From Arthrobacter rhizosphaerae (GTDB lineage Bacteria > Actinomycetota > Actinomycetes > Actinomycetales > Micrococcaceae): 62,792 bases of DNA. Position 1 is the stretch's first letter. Each line of letters begins with the position of its first letter. A program made the translations under genes and the position numbers. Of the stretch, positions 52,818-62,751 are shown in pieces. The stretch lies in NCBI RefSeq assembly GCF_023062595.1, contig NZ_JALLAN010000007.1, positions 201,328 through 264,119 on the forward strand, given 5' to 3'. Under the pieces are notes generated by a model. It did not search any database. It was not told the origin of the DNA and saw only the letters and a list, made by a program, of their open reading frames with translations.

Positions 52818-54014
52818 GTGACTTTTCCAGTAATCGGCGTAGTTGGCGGCGGCCAATTAGCGCGCATGATGGCTCCTGCAGCTACAGCCCTCGGCTTCGA
52901 ACTCCGCGTTCTGGCGGAAGGGGACGACGTTTCAGCTGTCTCCGCGGTACCCACCGCTCCCGTGGGCGACTATAAGGATCTGGACGCCCTCCTGGAGTTC
53001 TCCCGCGGCCTTGACGTGATGACTTTCGATCACGAGCACGTACCCACAGAGCATCTCCGGGCCCTCCTTGCGGCGGGGGTCAACGTTCAACCCGGCCCGG
53101 ACGCCTTGGTCAATGCCCAGGACAAGCTGGTCATGCGTGCTGCTATCGACCGCCTGGAACTCCCGAACCCGGCGTGGGCCGCCGTGCATGACGTCGGGGA
53201 ACTCACCGAATTCGGCAACCAAACCGGCTGGCCTGTAGTCCTGAAGATGCCCAGGGGCGGCTACGACGGCAAGGGTGTGCGGATTATCGCAACACCGGAT
53301 GAAGCAGCTGCCGCCGGCGATTGGTTCGACGCTATGAACCCCCTCCTCGCCGAAGCCAAGGTTGATTTCAGCAGGGAACTCTCGGCTCTCGTCGCCCGGA
53401 CTCCGGACGGTGAATCCCGGGCCTGGCCAGTGGTGCACACGGTACAGGTGGACGGAGTGTGTGACGAGGTCATTGCCCCTGCCCAAGGTATGTCGCTCGA
53501 TGTCGCTGCGGCCGCCGAAGAGGCAGCGGTTCGCATCGCCAATGAGCTCGGGGTCACCGGCGTCATGGCTGTGGAAATGTTCGAGACGCCGGGGGTAGGC
53601 ACAGGTTTCCTCATCAACGAATTGGCCATGCGCCCGCACAACACCGGCCACTGGACCCAGGACGGCTCGGTAACCAGCCAGTTCGAACAGCACCTCCGTG
53701 CTGTCCTCAATCTCCCCCTTGGCGCCACCGACGTCCTTGGCGCCGTGGCGGTCATGAAGAACTTTCTTGGCGGCGAAAACCAGGACCTGTATTCGGCCTA
53801 TCATCTGGCCCTCGCTGTTGAGCCGGCAGCGAAGGTGCATTGTTACGGCAAGGCGGTGCGTCCCGGCAGGAAGATCGGCCATGTGAACCTGGTGAGCGCC
53901 TCGGCGGCTGATGTTGAGTCGCTTAGGAAACGCGCGACGACGGTCGCCGCCACCATTCGCGATGGCCGGCGGCCTGCCCAGTCGGCAACTGCAACTCCCG
54001 AGGAGAATTCATGA
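52818..54014 (+). CDS. purK: 5-(carboxyamino)imidazole ribonucleotide synthase
   Basis: 398 residues from GTG 52818. An ATP-grasp enzyme that carboxylates AIR in purine synthesis. It opens with '[17 protein letters not shown]' and has '[15 protein letters not shown]' (ATP-binding lysines) and 'EMFETPG...[13 protein letters not shown]' (metal-binding). It overlaps purE by 4 bp (ATGA). The ribosome-binding site is weak, so leaderless initiation is possible. Confidence 0.96.
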   Translation: MTFPVIGVVGGGQLARMMAPAATALGFELRVLAEGDDVSAVSAVPTAPVGDYKDLDALLEFSRGLDVMTFDHEHVPTEHLRALLAAGVNVQPGPDALVNAQDKLVMRAAIDRLELPNPAWAAVHDVGELTEFGNQTGWPVVLKMPRGGYDGKGVRIIATPDEAAAAGDWFDAMNPLLAEAKVDFSRELSALVARTPDGESRAWPVVHTVQVDGVCDEVIAPAQGMSLDVAAAAEEAAVRIANELGVTGVMAVEMFETPGVGTGFLINELAMRPHNTGHWTQDGSVTSQFEQHLRAVLNLPLGATDVLGAVAVMKNFLGGENQDLYSAYHLALAVEPAAKVHCYGKAVRPGRKIGHVNLVSASAADVESLRKRATTVAATIRDGRRPAQSATATPEENS

Positions 54015-54598
54015 CCAGCGAATCGGCTGCCCCTGCCGGAACAGCACAGCCCGTCCCTGTCGTGGGCCTGGTTATGGGCTCCGACTCTGACTGGCCGGTC
54101 ATGGAAGCCGCGGCCGAAGCGTTGGCCGAGTTCGGAATACCCTTTGAGGCGGACGTAGTCTCGGCACACCGCATGCCTCTCGAAATGATCCGTTATGGCC
54201 AAACCGCCCATGAACGCGGCTTGCGGGTCATCATCGCAGGGGCAGGCGGCGCCGCGCACCTCCCGGGGATGTTGGCGTCGGTGACCCCCTTGCCGGTGAT
54301 TGGCGTCCCGGTTCCGCTGAAAACCCTGGACGGCATGGATTCCCTGCTCTCCATAGTGCAGATGCCTGCGGGAGTACCCGTGGCGACGGTCTCCATCGCA
54401 GGGGCCCGAAATGCCGGACTGCTTGCCGTCCGGATGCTCGCTTCGGCAACCGATGAACTTGCCGGCCGCCTCCAAGGTGAACTACTGGAATTCGCGCAGG
54501 AACTCAATAACGTCGCCACCCGCAAGGGCGAGGCCCTCCGCCAAAAAGCCGGCGAAGTGTTCTCCGACGGAAACGTCATTCGCCGGGGCAGCCGTTAG
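54011..54598 (+). CDS. purE: 5-(carboxyamino)imidazole ribonucleotide mutase
   Basis: 195 residues. Class I PurE moves the carboxyl group from N5-CAIR to C4. Motifs are '[14 protein letters not shown]' (~residues 17-30), 'SAHRMP' with the catalytic His, and '[13 protein letters not shown]'. It is coupled to purK and is followed 11 bp later by the LCP gene. Confidence 0.97.
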   Translation: MTSESAAPAGTAQPVPVVGLVMGSDSDWPVMEAAAEALAEFGIPFEADVVSAHRMPLEMIRYGQTAHERGLRVIIAGAGGAAHLPGMLASVTPLPVIGVPVPLKTLDGMDSLLSIVQMPAGVPVATVSIAGARNAGLLAVRMLASATDELAGRLQGELLEFAQELNNVATRKGEALRQKAGEVFSDGNVIRRGSR

Positions 54599-54609
54599 GG
54601 AGCACAAAG

Positions 54610-56253
54610 ATGTCCAACACCCAACTACACACGGATGAGCAGCAAGGCGGCGTCCTGACGGACCCGGTGCGTCATCCTGGCAGTGCGGCCTCCCCTGTCA
54701 GGACGAAGCGCGCCTTCGTCCTGATCCTGCTGACATTGTTCGTGCCCGGCAGTGCGCAGATCGTTGCCGGCGACCGCAGACTTGGCCGGCGGGCCCTGCG
54801 TGTCACTTTGGCTGCCTGGGCGCTTATTGTGCTCATGCTGGTTCTGGTGGCCACGAACCGATCGCTCTTGATTGGAATCGTCACCAACGAGTTCACGTCC
54901 CTGATTCTCATCCTGATCCTGGTTGCCTTCGCGGTGGGATGGGCCATCTTGTTCATCAACACCCTCAGGCTCATTCGTCCGGTCCTTCTGGAGCCCCGCA
55001 TCCGGCCCGTTGTCGGCGCTGCGCTGGTGCTCGCCATGGTCCTGAGCAGTGGTTCCCTGGGGTATGCGGCGTACCTGCTGAACGTTGGCCGAAACGCCAT
55101 CGGCAGCATTTTCGCGTCTGGGCCGGCCATCGAGCCCTCAGAGGGCAGATACAACTTTCTCATGATGGGTGGCGACGCCGGAGCTGACCGAACAGGGCGG
55201 CGACCCGACAGCCTGTCCGTGATCAGCGTAGATGCAGAAACCGGCAAGACAGCCATTATCTCGATACCCCGGAACCTGCAGAACGCACAGTTCAGCGAAG
55301 ACTCACCGATGCGCAAGATTTATCCTGACGGTTATGACTGCGGCAATGAATGCCTCATCAACGCCATCAACACCGAGGTGACCAATGAACACCAGGACCT
55401 GTACCCCGGCGTGGCCGACCCCGGTGCGCAGGCAACGCTGGAAGCGGTCTCAGGCTCCCTTGGCATCAAGGTGCAGGCATATGTCCTCGTGGATATGGAG
55501 GGCTTCTCCAAACTGATTGACGCCATGGGCGGCATCAGGATCAAGGCCGGCGGGTGGGTTCCCATGAGCGGTCCGATGGTGGATGAAGCCAATGGGATCC
55601 ACGGCATGCCCGAGGGGTGGATCCCTGCCGGCGAACAGCATCTGGACGGTTACCACGCGCTCTGGTACGGCCGCTCGCGGGAGTTTGTGGACGACTATTC
55701 GCGTATCCAGCGGCAACAGTGCGTGCAGCAGGCCATGCTCAAGCAATTGGACCCCGCTACCCTCCTCTCCAAGTTTCAGGACATCGCCGAGGCCGGAACC
55801 AAGGTGGTGGACTCCAACATCTCGGCTTCCCAGCTGGGGAGCTTTGTGGATCTTGCAGTGAAAGCCAAGGGACAAGATGTGGCGCGGCTGACCATCGGCC
55901 CGCCGGATTTTGACGCCTCCTTCTCGACTGTTCCCGATTTCGGCATCATCCATGACAAGGTGCGCCAACTGCTCGGTAGCCAGGCCTCCCCTTCGGCAGG
56001 TGCCTTGGACGACGCCATGGTCGAGCCTCTGGCCCGGCTTGCACCCTCCGGCGGTCAGCCCTTGGCAGCGGGACCGGCGGCTGGGGTGCCCTTGACGCAG
56101 CCCGCACCGTCGCCGTCGGACTTCACACCGGTGACCACCACGCCGGATGGGCAGCCGATCACAGCTGAGATGCTGAATGAGTTCAAACGCCTTGGCGATG
56201 AACAGTCGATCCGCGAACTCGTTGCCACCAATGGCCAGTGCGCACCGCTGTAA
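54610..56253 (+). CDS. LytR-CpsA-Psr (LCP) family cell-wall glycopolymer ligase
   Basis: 547 residues; GGGAG precedes the ATG. Unlike single-anchor LCPs it has about four N-terminal membrane helices (~residues 35-165). The LCP domain (~185-430) shows 'MMGGDAGADRTGRRPDSLSV' with the conserved Arg and Asp, 'SIPRNLQ' and 'GYHALWYGRSREFVDDYSR'. It transfers polyprenyl-diphosphate-linked glycopolymers to peptidoglycan. The C-terminal tail is Pro-rich. Sits in a purE-LCP-manA-femAB run. Confidence 0.94.
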   Translation: MSNTQLHTDEQQGGVLTDPVRHPGSAASPVRTKRAFVLILLTLFVPGSAQIVAGDRRLGRRALRVTLAAWALIVLMLVLVATNRSLLIGIVTNEFTSLILILILVAFAVGWAILFINTLRLIRPVLLEPRIRPVVGAALVLAMVLSSGSLGYAAYLLNVGRNAIGSIFASGPAIEPSEGRYNFLMMGGDAGADRTGRRPDSLSVISVDAETGKTAIISIPRNLQNAQFSEDSPMRKIYPDGYDCGNECLINAINTEVTNEHQDLYPGVADPGAQATLEAVSGSLGIKVQAYVLVDMEGFSKLIDAMGGIRIKAGGWVPMSGPMVDEANGIHGMPEGWIPAGEQHLDGYHALWYGRSREFVDDYSRIQRQQCVQQAMLKQLDPATLLSKFQDIAEAGTKVVDSNISASQLGSFVDLAVKAKGQDVARLTIGPPDFDASFSTVPDFGIIHDKVRQLLGSQASPSAGALDDAMVEPLARLAPSGGQPLAAGPAAGVPLTQPAPSPSDFTPVTTTPDGQPITAEMLNEFKRLGDEQSIRELVATNGQCAPL

Positions 56254-56329
56254 ACCTCCCGGCCGCCGGTGTCAGTAGCGCCTGCACACGATGGCATCAT
56301 TAAGCAGCAACAGATAGGGATTCCTGGTT

Positions 56330-57577
56330 TTGTACGAAATTGAGAATGTCCTCCGCCCTTATGCTTGGGGTTCGAAGACGGCAATAGCGGGTTTTCTGGG
56401 GCGACCGGCGTCCGGTGGACCGGAAGCCGAGCTATGGCTTGGTGCCCACCCCGGTGCCCCTTCCGTCGCTTTGACGGCCGACGGAACGCACAGGCTGGAC
56501 GCCCTCATTGCCGCCGATCCCGTCCATCACCTCGGTGCTGCAAGCATTGCCGAGTTCGGGCCCCGGCTGCCGTTCCTCCTGAAGGTGCTGGCCGCGGAGA
56601 ACCCCCTCTCCCTCCAGGTGCATCCCACGCTCGAGCAAGCCAGGGAGGGTTTCGCGCGGGAGGAAGCTGCCGGCGTGGACCGGAATGCCGTGGAACGCAA
56701 TTACAAGGATGACAACCACAAACCCGAAATGATCTTCGCCTTGACGCAGTTCGAGGCGCTCTGCGGATTCCGTCCGGTTCCCTCCACCCTCGCTTTACTG
56801 GAGCACGTTATACGTTCCATGGAGCAACTGTCGTTGGAGGTTCCCGGTGTTGTACGCCTCGTTATGGAGGACTTGAAGGCGAACCCTGAACCCGAAGCAC
56901 TCAGGGCTGCTTTTACACGCCTGATCAGCGGAGGCCGCGACATTTCCGATGCCGTCGGGCAGCTTGTCGGCGGAATCAAAGCCGGCTTGATGAAGAAGCC
57001 GTACGAGAAGGAACTCACTACGGCTCTCGAGCTTAACGCTCAGTACCCGGGTGATCCAGGTGTCCTGATTTCCCTGTTGTTGAACCGGATTTCGCTCGGG
57101 CCCGGGGAGGCCATGTACCTTCCTGCCGGAAACGTCCACGCCTACCTGCATGGGCTGGGCATCGAGGTCATGGCCTCGTCGGACAACGTCCTCCGCGGCG
57201 GCCTCACCCCAAAGTTCATTGATGTCCAGGAACTGCTCAACACCATCGATTTCTCGGCTGTTGCCGTGCCAATGCTCGCGCCCGGGTTGTCCGATCTGGG
57301 ACAGGAGCTGTACTGCCCGCCGTTCAAAGAGTTCCAGCTTCAGCACGTGATGCTTGCTCCAGACGCCGAGCCTGTGCCGATCGCCCAGTCCGGGGCGGCC
57401 CTGATCATCGTCGTTTCAGGTTCCGTGCTGCTCGATTCCCCCAAGGGAGATCTTCATCTCGGCCGCGGAGGCAGTGCGTACATTCCCGCAGCGGAGGCAC
57501 CGGTGAACATTCATCCGGTATCCGGGGCGACCGAAACTGGCCGCGCTTTTGCCGTGACTACAGCATTGAGAGCGTGA
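56330..57577 (+). CDS. manA: Mannose-6-phosphate isomerase, class I
   Basis: 415 residues from TTG 56330 (reads L/M-Y-E-I-E-N). Interconverts fructose-6-phosphate and mannose-6-phosphate, supplying mannose donors for glycoconjugates and for the PMT in this window. Zinc-site motifs are 'ENPLSLQVHP' (~residues 88-97) and 'NHKPEMIFALT', with 'PAGNVHAYLHGLGIEVMASSD' later. The stop overlaps the start of the FemAB gene. Confidence 0.95.
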   Translation: MYEIENVLRPYAWGSKTAIAGFLGRPASGGPEAELWLGAHPGAPSVALTADGTHRLDALIAADPVHHLGAASIAEFGPRLPFLLKVLAAENPLSLQVHPTLEQAREGFAREEAAGVDRNAVERNYKDDNHKPEMIFALTQFEALCGFRPVPSTLALLEHVIRSMEQLSLEVPGVVRLVMEDLKANPEPEALRAAFTRLISGGRDISDAVGQLVGGIKAGLMKKPYEKELTTALELNAQYPGDPGVLISLLLNRISLGPGEAMYLPAGNVHAYLHGLGIEVMASSDNVLRGGLTPKFIDVQELLNTIDFSAVAVPMLAPGLSDLGQELYCPPFKEFQLQHVMLAPDAEPVPIAQSGAALIIVVSGSVLLDSPKGDLHLGRGGSAYIPAAEAPVNIHPVSGATETGRAFAVTTALRA

Positions 57578-58551
57578 TCATGGAGTCCTTTCTACAGTCG
57601 TCCGCGTGGGCAGAGTTCCAGCGTTCCCTCGGCAGAACAGTCCATGCGGAGTCCGGCCCGGGCTGGAGCTTCCTGGCCATCGAGGAGAAGAATCCTGCTG
57701 GAACCGTGCTGTATTCACCCTACGGTCCAGTGGCTGATTCTCTGGAGTCGTTCGACAACGCTCTAGCCTCGCTAGTGGCGCTGGCCAAGCGGTGCGGTGC
57801 AGTCTGTGTCCGGATCGAGCCGGTCAACGTAGGGTTGCCATCCGATGAAGCCGAGGCCCTGCTGCGGCGTCGTGGACTCGAACCGGCCCCGTCGAACCAG
57901 CAGCCTGAACTGAGCTGGATTATTGATCTGGAGCCGGACTTCAAGGACATCCTTGCTGCCATGAAGCCGGTTAATCGCAATCTGTACCGGAACATCCACA
58001 AAAAGGGCGTAACCTTCCGCAGCTCACAGGATCCGGAAGACATTGGGGTGCTCCTGAACTTCCTCCACATGACGGCCAGGCGGAACGGCTTCAAGCCCCA
58101 AAGCGATGAATACCTGCGGCAGGTGGCAGCGTCGTTGATGCCTGCAGGCGCGGCCACCCTGTACATTGCCGAACTCCATGGCGGGCCCATCGCAGCTGCC
58201 TTGGCCTATGATTCCGCAGACACACGTACGTATGCCCATGCGGCCCTGGACGACACCCATCGGAAGCTCAGCGCCGGGATCCCTTTGCTGGTGACCCTTA
58301 TTGCCGAGGCCAAGGAAAAAGGGCTCAAGTACGTGGATCTCTGGGGCGTGGCCCCCTCGGACCAACTTGACCACAAGTGGGCGGGCTTTACCGCCTTCAA
58401 GAAGTCCTTCGGTGGCCGCGAAGTTGCCTACGCCGGCACGTGGGATCTCCCCGTCAAGAAGATCCGCTACTCCGCCTACCAGTTGGCGCGCAAAGCCCGG
58501 GACAAGGCGAAAGCCCTCCGAAGCAAAGTCCCGGCGCGAACCGGGAGCTGA
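57574..58551 (+). CDS. FemAB/FemX family peptidoglycan bridge-forming aminoacyltransferase
   Basis: 325 residues from GTG 57574; ATG 57580 two codons later is equally likely. Two GNAT-like halves with FemAB motifs: 'NRNLYRNIHKKGVTFR' (~residues 131-146), 'FLHMTARRNGFKP' and 'YVDLWGVAP...HKWAGFTAFKKSFGG'. It adds amino acids from aminoacyl-tRNA to the peptidoglycan stem on lipid precursors. A basic C-terminal tail follows. Overlaps manA by 4 bp. Confidence 0.93.
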   Translation: MIMESFLQSSAWAEFQRSLGRTVHAESGPGWSFLAIEEKNPAGTVLYSPYGPVADSLESFDNALASLVALAKRCGAVCVRIEPVNVGLPSDEAEALLRRRGLEPAPSNQQPELSWIIDLEPDFKDILAAMKPVNRNLYRNIHKKGVTFRSSQDPEDIGVLLNFLHMTARRNGFKPQSDEYLRQVAASLMPAGAATLYIAELHGGPIAAALAYDSADTRTYAHAALDDTHRKLSAGIPLLVTLIAEAKEKGLKYVDLWGVAPSDQLDHKWAGFTAFKKSFGGREVAYAGTWDLPVKKIRYSAYQLARKARDKAKALRSKVPARTGS

Positions 58552-58583
58552 TCCCCTCTCGACGCCGGCCGTTAACGCGAACT

Positions 58584-58628
58584 GGCAGCTAACGACCGCA
58601 ACCCGTGGGTTCGAGGTCGTTAGCTGCC
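58584..58628. terminator. Bidirectional terminator between femAB and glpX
   Basis: Perfect 14-bp stem GGCAGCTAACGACC with its complement; the 17-nt loop itself contains AACCC-gt-GGGTT. Lies between convergent genes. Confidence 0.75.
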
Positions 58629-58655
58629 TGTTCACGGAGAGGCAGAGCGTGGCGC

Positions 58656-59690
58656 CTAGCGGCGGGCGTAGCCTTCCCACTTGCTCGCCTGGTGCTCGCC
58701 ATCAACGAAACGGATGGTGCCGGACTTGGACCGCATCACGATGGACTGGGTGAGGACCTTGTCCTTGGCGTAGCGGACGCCCTTGAGGAGGTCACCGTCG
58801 GTGATGCCCGTCGCGGCAAAGTAGCAGTTGTCGCTGGTGACCAGATCGTTCGTGGAAAGCACACGCTCGAGATCGTGACCGGCGTCGATGGCCTTCTGCT
58901 TCTCGTCATCACTGGTGGGCCACAACCGGCCCTGGATCACGCCACCGAGTGACTTGATGGCACAGGCAGCAACGATTCCTTCGGGAGTGCCGCCGATGCC
59001 CATCAGGGCGTCGACGCCGGTGCCGCCGCGGGCAGCGGCAATCGCACCGGCAACGTCACCGTCCATGATGAACTTGGTGCGGGCCCCGGCTTCGCGGATT
59101 TCCTCCACGAGGGGACGGTGCCGGTCGCGGTCCAGGATCATGACATTAAGCTGGTTGACCTTGACGCCCTTGGCCTTGGCGATCAGGTGGAGGTTTTGCT
59201 TCACAGGTAAACGCAGGTCAACCATATCGGCCGCTTCAGGGCCTGTGACCAGCTTCTCCATGTAGAACACCGCCGACGGGTCGAACATGGAGCCGCGCTC
59301 GGCAACCGCCAGAACGGCCAGTGCGTTGTTGATGCCAAGGGCAGTCAGTCGCGTCCCATCGATGGGGTCGACGGCGACGTCACACTCGGGGCCCGTCCCG
59401 TCACCGACCTGCTCGCCGTTGAAGAGCATGGGGGCTTCATCTTTTTCACCTTCACCGATAACCACAACGCCATTGAAGTGGACGGTCTGAAGGAAGGAAC
59501 GCATGGCGTCGACGGCGGCGCCGTCCGCTTTGTTCTTGTCCCCGAAGCCAACCCAGTGGCCGCCGGCAATTGCGGCAGCCTCGGTGACGCGGACAAGTTC
59601 AAGGGCGAGGTTGCGGTCAGGCTCGTCCAGCCCAACAGCGAGCGACGGAGAAAGTGTGGAGTACTTCTGGCTAACAGACGCAGGTGACAC
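58656..59690 (-). CDS. glpX: Class II fructose-1,6-bisphosphatase
   Basis: 344 residues from GTG 59690, with AGAGG upstream. Removes the 1-phosphate of fructose-1,6-bisphosphate in gluconeogenesis; the main FBPase of Actinobacteria. Motifs are 'GEGEKDEAPML' and the metal-binding 'VDPIDGTRL' (~residues 98-106). Convergent with femAB, divergent from DUF4245; near fumC as in related genomes. Confidence 0.96.
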   Translation of the reverse strand: MSPASVSQKYSTLSPSLAVGLDEPDRNLALELVRVTEAAAIAGGHWVGFGDKNKADGAAVDAMRSFLQTVHFNGVVVIGEGEKDEAPMLFNGEQVGDGTGPECDVAVDPIDGTRLTALGINNALAVLAVAERGSMFDPSAVFYMEKLVTGPEAADMVDLRLPVKQNLHLIAKAKGVKVNQLNVMILDRDRHRPLVEEIREAGARTKFIMDGDVAGAIAAARGGTGVDALMGIGGTPEGIVAACAIKSLGGVIQGRLWPTSDDEKQKAIDAGHDLERVLSTNDLVTSDNCYFAATGITDGDLLKGVRYAKDKVLTQSIVMRSKSGTIRFVDGEHQASKWEGYARR

Positions 59691-59723
59691 GTGAACCTCT
59701 TCTTCGAGTGGCGATCATTGAAC

Positions 59724-59747
59724 CCGTACGGCCGGAAGTCCGTACGG
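59724..59747. promoter_or_regulatory. Two CCGTACGG palindromes upstream of glpX
   Basis: CCGTACGG at 59724-59731 and 59740-59747, centres 16 bp apart, 34-57 bp before the glpX start. The spacing suggests a tandem or dimeric operator. Confidence 0.45.
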
Positions 59748-59890
59748 TGATTCCTCTGCTTCGATCATAGTCTGGGCGGCAAGCGAAGGTCGCGAAATGA
59801 CTCGGCCGGAAAATACCGCAGCTTCCCAGGGCTGTGGGCACCGAGTGTGAGAACGTCCCGTCCATGAGCGACTATAGAGGGGTGAGTGAT

Positions 59891-60562
59891 ATGCAGGACA
59901 AGCCCGCCAGCCACGCCCCGGCGCCAGCCGCCGGCACAGCTTCCGGCTCCCCAGTCCAAACCCCGGTCAAGCCCGTAATCCCCGCTGCGGCAGCGAAACG
60001 GGCCAATGCATCGGTTATCGGAATGATGATCGCGCTGGCTGTGAGCATTGCAGCGTTCCTACCCATCGTGTTGATGAACCCCGCCCCGAAGAGCGACGGG
60101 TTCCGGCCCGATATCAACGTCAGTGCCGTGGCGCAGAATGCCGCAGGTGTGGCCGGATTCACACCGGTGGCCCCCAATCCCGGCGACACATACAGCCCCA
60201 ATTACGCGCGGTGGGAGTCCGGAACGGAAAGCGGAGTGCCCACTTGGGAAATCGGCTACCTCACCCCGAAAGAGGCATTTATCGGCCTGGCCCAGACCGC
60301 ACAGGCCAATCCGACGTGGCTGGTACAGCAGGTCGAGAACGCCCCGGTAACTGGAAAACGGAACGCCGGAGGCCTGGACTGGGAGTTGCGTGACTCCGGA
60401 AAAGGCAAGAAAAGCATGGTCCTGGTCCACCGGGGAACCACCGTAGTGCTGACCGGAGCTGCACAGCTGGACGAGTTTACGGTGCTGGCTGCCGCCGTCG
60501 TGCAGTCACTGAACAGTAATCCTCCCGCCACGGTTTCACCTTCGACCGCACCTTCACCGTAA
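59891..60562 (+). CDS. DUF4245 family membrane-anchored protein
   Basis: 223 residues from ATG 59891; GTG 59882 is an alternative. An Ala/Pro-rich cytoplasmic leader, one membrane helix (~residues 43-65) and an extracytoplasmic alpha/beta domain: 'SDGFRPDINVSAVAQNA', 'WEIGYLTPKEAFIGLAQT' and 'SMVLVHRGTTVVLTGAA'. The family is an actinobacterial protein of unknown function often found between glpX and fumC. It is followed 10 bp later by the carbonic anhydrase. Confidence 0.9.
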   Translation: MQDKPASHAPAPAAGTASGSPVQTPVKPVIPAAAAKRANASVIGMMIALAVSIAAFLPIVLMNPAPKSDGFRPDINVSAVAQNAAGVAGFTPVAPNPGDTYSPNYARWESGTESGVPTWEIGYLTPKEAFIGLAQTAQANPTWLVQQVENAPVTGKRNAGGLDWELRDSGKGKKSMVLVHRGTTVVLTGAAQLDEFTVLAAAVVQSLNSNPPATVSPSTAPSP

Positions 60563-60572
60563 GGTATTGGCC

Positions 60573-61187
60573 GTGGCTACTTATCTGACTCCCGCGCTGG
60601 CATGGCGCCGCCTGCGCGAAGGCAACGAGCGCTTCGTATCCGGTCAATCCTCCCACCCCAACCAGGACGCGTCCCGGCGCTCCTCGCTGGTGGAGAACCA
60701 ACACCCTTTCGCCGTTATCTTCGGCTGTTCCGACTCCCGCCTTGCTGCTGAAATCATCTTTGACCTGGGCCTCGGCGACGCTTTTGTGGTGCGGACGGCC
60801 GGGCAGGTCATCGACGATGCGGTACTTGGTTCGCTGGAGTACAGCGTCAGCGAACTGGCCGTGCCTCTGATCGTGGTCCTGGGCCATGACAGCTGCGGAG
60901 CCGTCAGCGCAACCAAGACGGCCGTGGAAACCGGAAAAATGCCGATTGGCTTCATCCGTGACCTCGTCGAGCGGATCACACCGTCAGTGCTGACGTCGCT
61001 CCGGAACGACCAGCACGAGGTCAACGACATGGTGGTTGAGCACGTCAAGCAGACCTCACAACGGCTCGTGGACAGTTCACGTGTGATTTCCACCGCAATT
61101 GATACCGGCCGCGTGGCGGTCATTGGACTCTCGTACAGCCTCGCAGAGGGCCGCGCTGAGTTTATTTCCGGAGTCGGCGACCTTTAG
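60573..61187 (+). CDS. Beta-class carbonic anhydrase
   Basis: 204 residues from GTG 60573 (eight bases after AAGG); a TTG two codons upstream is possible. Interconverts CO2 and bicarbonate. The zinc ligands and dyad are visible: 'FGCSDSR' (~residues 50-56) with Cys and the Asp-Arg dyad, and 'LGHDSCGA' with His and Cys. Ends 'YSLAEGRAEF'. Probably in one unit with DUF4245. Confidence 0.94.
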   Translation: MATYLTPALAWRRLREGNERFVSGQSSHPNQDASRRSSLVENQHPFAVIFGCSDSRLAAEIIFDLGLGDAFVVRTAGQVIDDAVLGSLEYSVSELAVPLIVVLGHDSCGAVSATKTAVETGKMPIGFIRDLVERITPSVLTSLRNDQHEVNDMVVEHVKQTSQRLVDSSRVISTAIDTGRVAVIGLSYSLAEGRAEFISGVGDL

Positions 61188-61283
61188 GAACGCTCCTGGC
61201 GGGTCCAGCGCGACTCGCGGGAGGACCGGACAGAGGCCCTTCATGGTTTTCAGTGCAGGCCCCTGTCGACCTAAGCTAGCCCC

Positions 61284-62708
61284 ATGACTTCCACTACTGA
61301 AGAGTTCCGCATTGAACATGACACGATGGGCGAAGTCCGCGTCCCCGTGAACGCCCTGTACCGCGCGCAGACGCAACGTGCAGTGGAGAACTTCCCCATC
61401 TCCGGGAAGACCCTCGAGCGCGCCCACATTGAGGCGCTCGCCCGGGTCAAGAAAGCTGCCGCCCTGGCGAATGCAGAACTGGGAGTGCTCGACGGCGAGC
61501 TTGCCCAGGCAATTGCCGACGCCGCCGATGAGGTCGCTTCGGGAAAGTACGACGGCGACTTCCCCATCGATGTCTTCCAGACCGGTTCGGGAACGTCCTC
61601 GAACATGAACACCAATGAGGTTATCGCCGAGCTCGCCTCGCGTGCCCTCACCTCCGCCGGTAGTGACAAGGTTGTCCACCCGAACGACCACGTCAACGCC
61701 TCGCAGTCATCCAACGACGTTTTCCCGACCTCCGTCCACGTCGCGGCGACTTCGGCGCTCATCAACGACCTCATTCCGGCCCTGGGCTACCTGGCCGATT
61801 CCCTGGACCGGAAGGCCGTCGAGTTCAAGGACGTCGTAAAGTCCGGCCGTACCCACCTGATGGATGCCACCCCCGTCACCCTGGGCCAGGAATTCGGAGG
61901 CTACGCGGCGCAGGTCCGTTACGGCATCGAGCGGATCAACGCTTCGCTCCCCCGCGTTGCCGAGGTTCCCCTCGGTGGCACCGCTGTTGGCACGGGAATC
62001 AACACCCCGGCAGGCTTCCCGGAGCGCGTTATTGAACTGCTGGCCGCAGACACCGGGTTGCCCCTGACCGAGGCCCGCAACCACTTCGAGGCACAGGCCA
62101 ACCGTGACGGCCTCATCGAGGCTTCCAGCCAGCTGCGTAACATCGCGATCTCCTTTATGAAAATCAACAATGACCTCCGCTGGATGGGCTCGGGTCCCAA
62201 TACAGGCTTGGGCGAAATCGCCATTCCTGACCTGCAGCCTGGCTCCTCGATCATGCCCGGCAAGGTCAACCCGGTCATCTGCGAAGCGTCCATCATGGTG
62301 TGCGCGCAGGTCATCGGCAACGACACCGCCATTGCCTGGTCCGGCACCAACGGCGCTTTTGAGCTGAACGTCGGCATCCCGGTCATGGCCGCCAACCTCC
62401 TGGAATCCGTGCGACTGCTGGCCAACACCAGCCGCGTAATGGCCGACAAGATGATCGACGGCATCACAGCCAACGTTGAGCGGGCCCGCTTCCTGGCGGA
62501 GGCTTCCCCGTCCATCGTGACCCCGCTCAACAAGTTCATCGGCTATGAGAATGCCGCCAAGATCGCCAAGAAGGCAGTTGGTGAGGGCCTGACCATCCGC
62601 GAAACAGTGGTGGCCATGGGCTTCCTCGAGCGCGGCGAACTGACCGAGGAACAGCTGGACACGGCACTGGACGTCATGTCCATGACGAGGCCTCCGCACA
62701 AGGCATAG
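61284..62708 (+). CDS. fumC: Class II fumarate hydratase
   Basis: 474 residues. Hydrates fumarate to malate in the TCA cycle without an Fe-S cluster. Signature motifs are '[12 protein letters not shown]', '[19 protein letters not shown]' and the superfamily loop '[11 protein letters not shown]' with the catalytic Ser. Upstream 96 bp hold its promoter; no clear ribosome-binding site is seen, so initiation may be leaderless. Confidence 0.97.
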   Translation: MTSTTEEFRIEHDTMGEVRVPVNALYRAQTQRAVENFPISGKTLERAHIEALARVKKAAALANAELGVLDGELAQAIADAADEVASGKYDGDFPIDVFQTGSGTSSNMNTNEVIAELASRALTSAGSDKVVHPNDHVNASQSSNDVFPTSVHVAATSALINDLIPALGYLADSLDRKAVEFKDVVKSGRTHLMDATPVTLGQEFGGYAAQVRYGIERINASLPRVAEVPLGGTAVGTGINTPAGFPERVIELLAADTGLPLTEARNHFEAQANRDGLIEASSQLRNIAISFMKINNDLRWMGSGPNTGLGEIAIPDLQPGSSIMPGKVNPVICEASIMVCAQVIGNDTAIAWSGTNGAFELNVGIPVMAANLLESVRLLANTSRVMADKMIDGITANVERARFLAEASPSIVTPLNKFIGYENAAKIAKKAVGEGLTIRETVVAMGFLERGELTEEQLDTALDVMSMTRPPHKA

Positions 62709-62751
62709 TCTTCCCCCTCCAATAAGTTCGACAACGTCAAGCAGTAACGAC

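Noticed and set aside
61707..62699. 330-codon minus-strand frame antisense to fumC
   Set aside because: Shadow frame; fumC is certain on the other strand.
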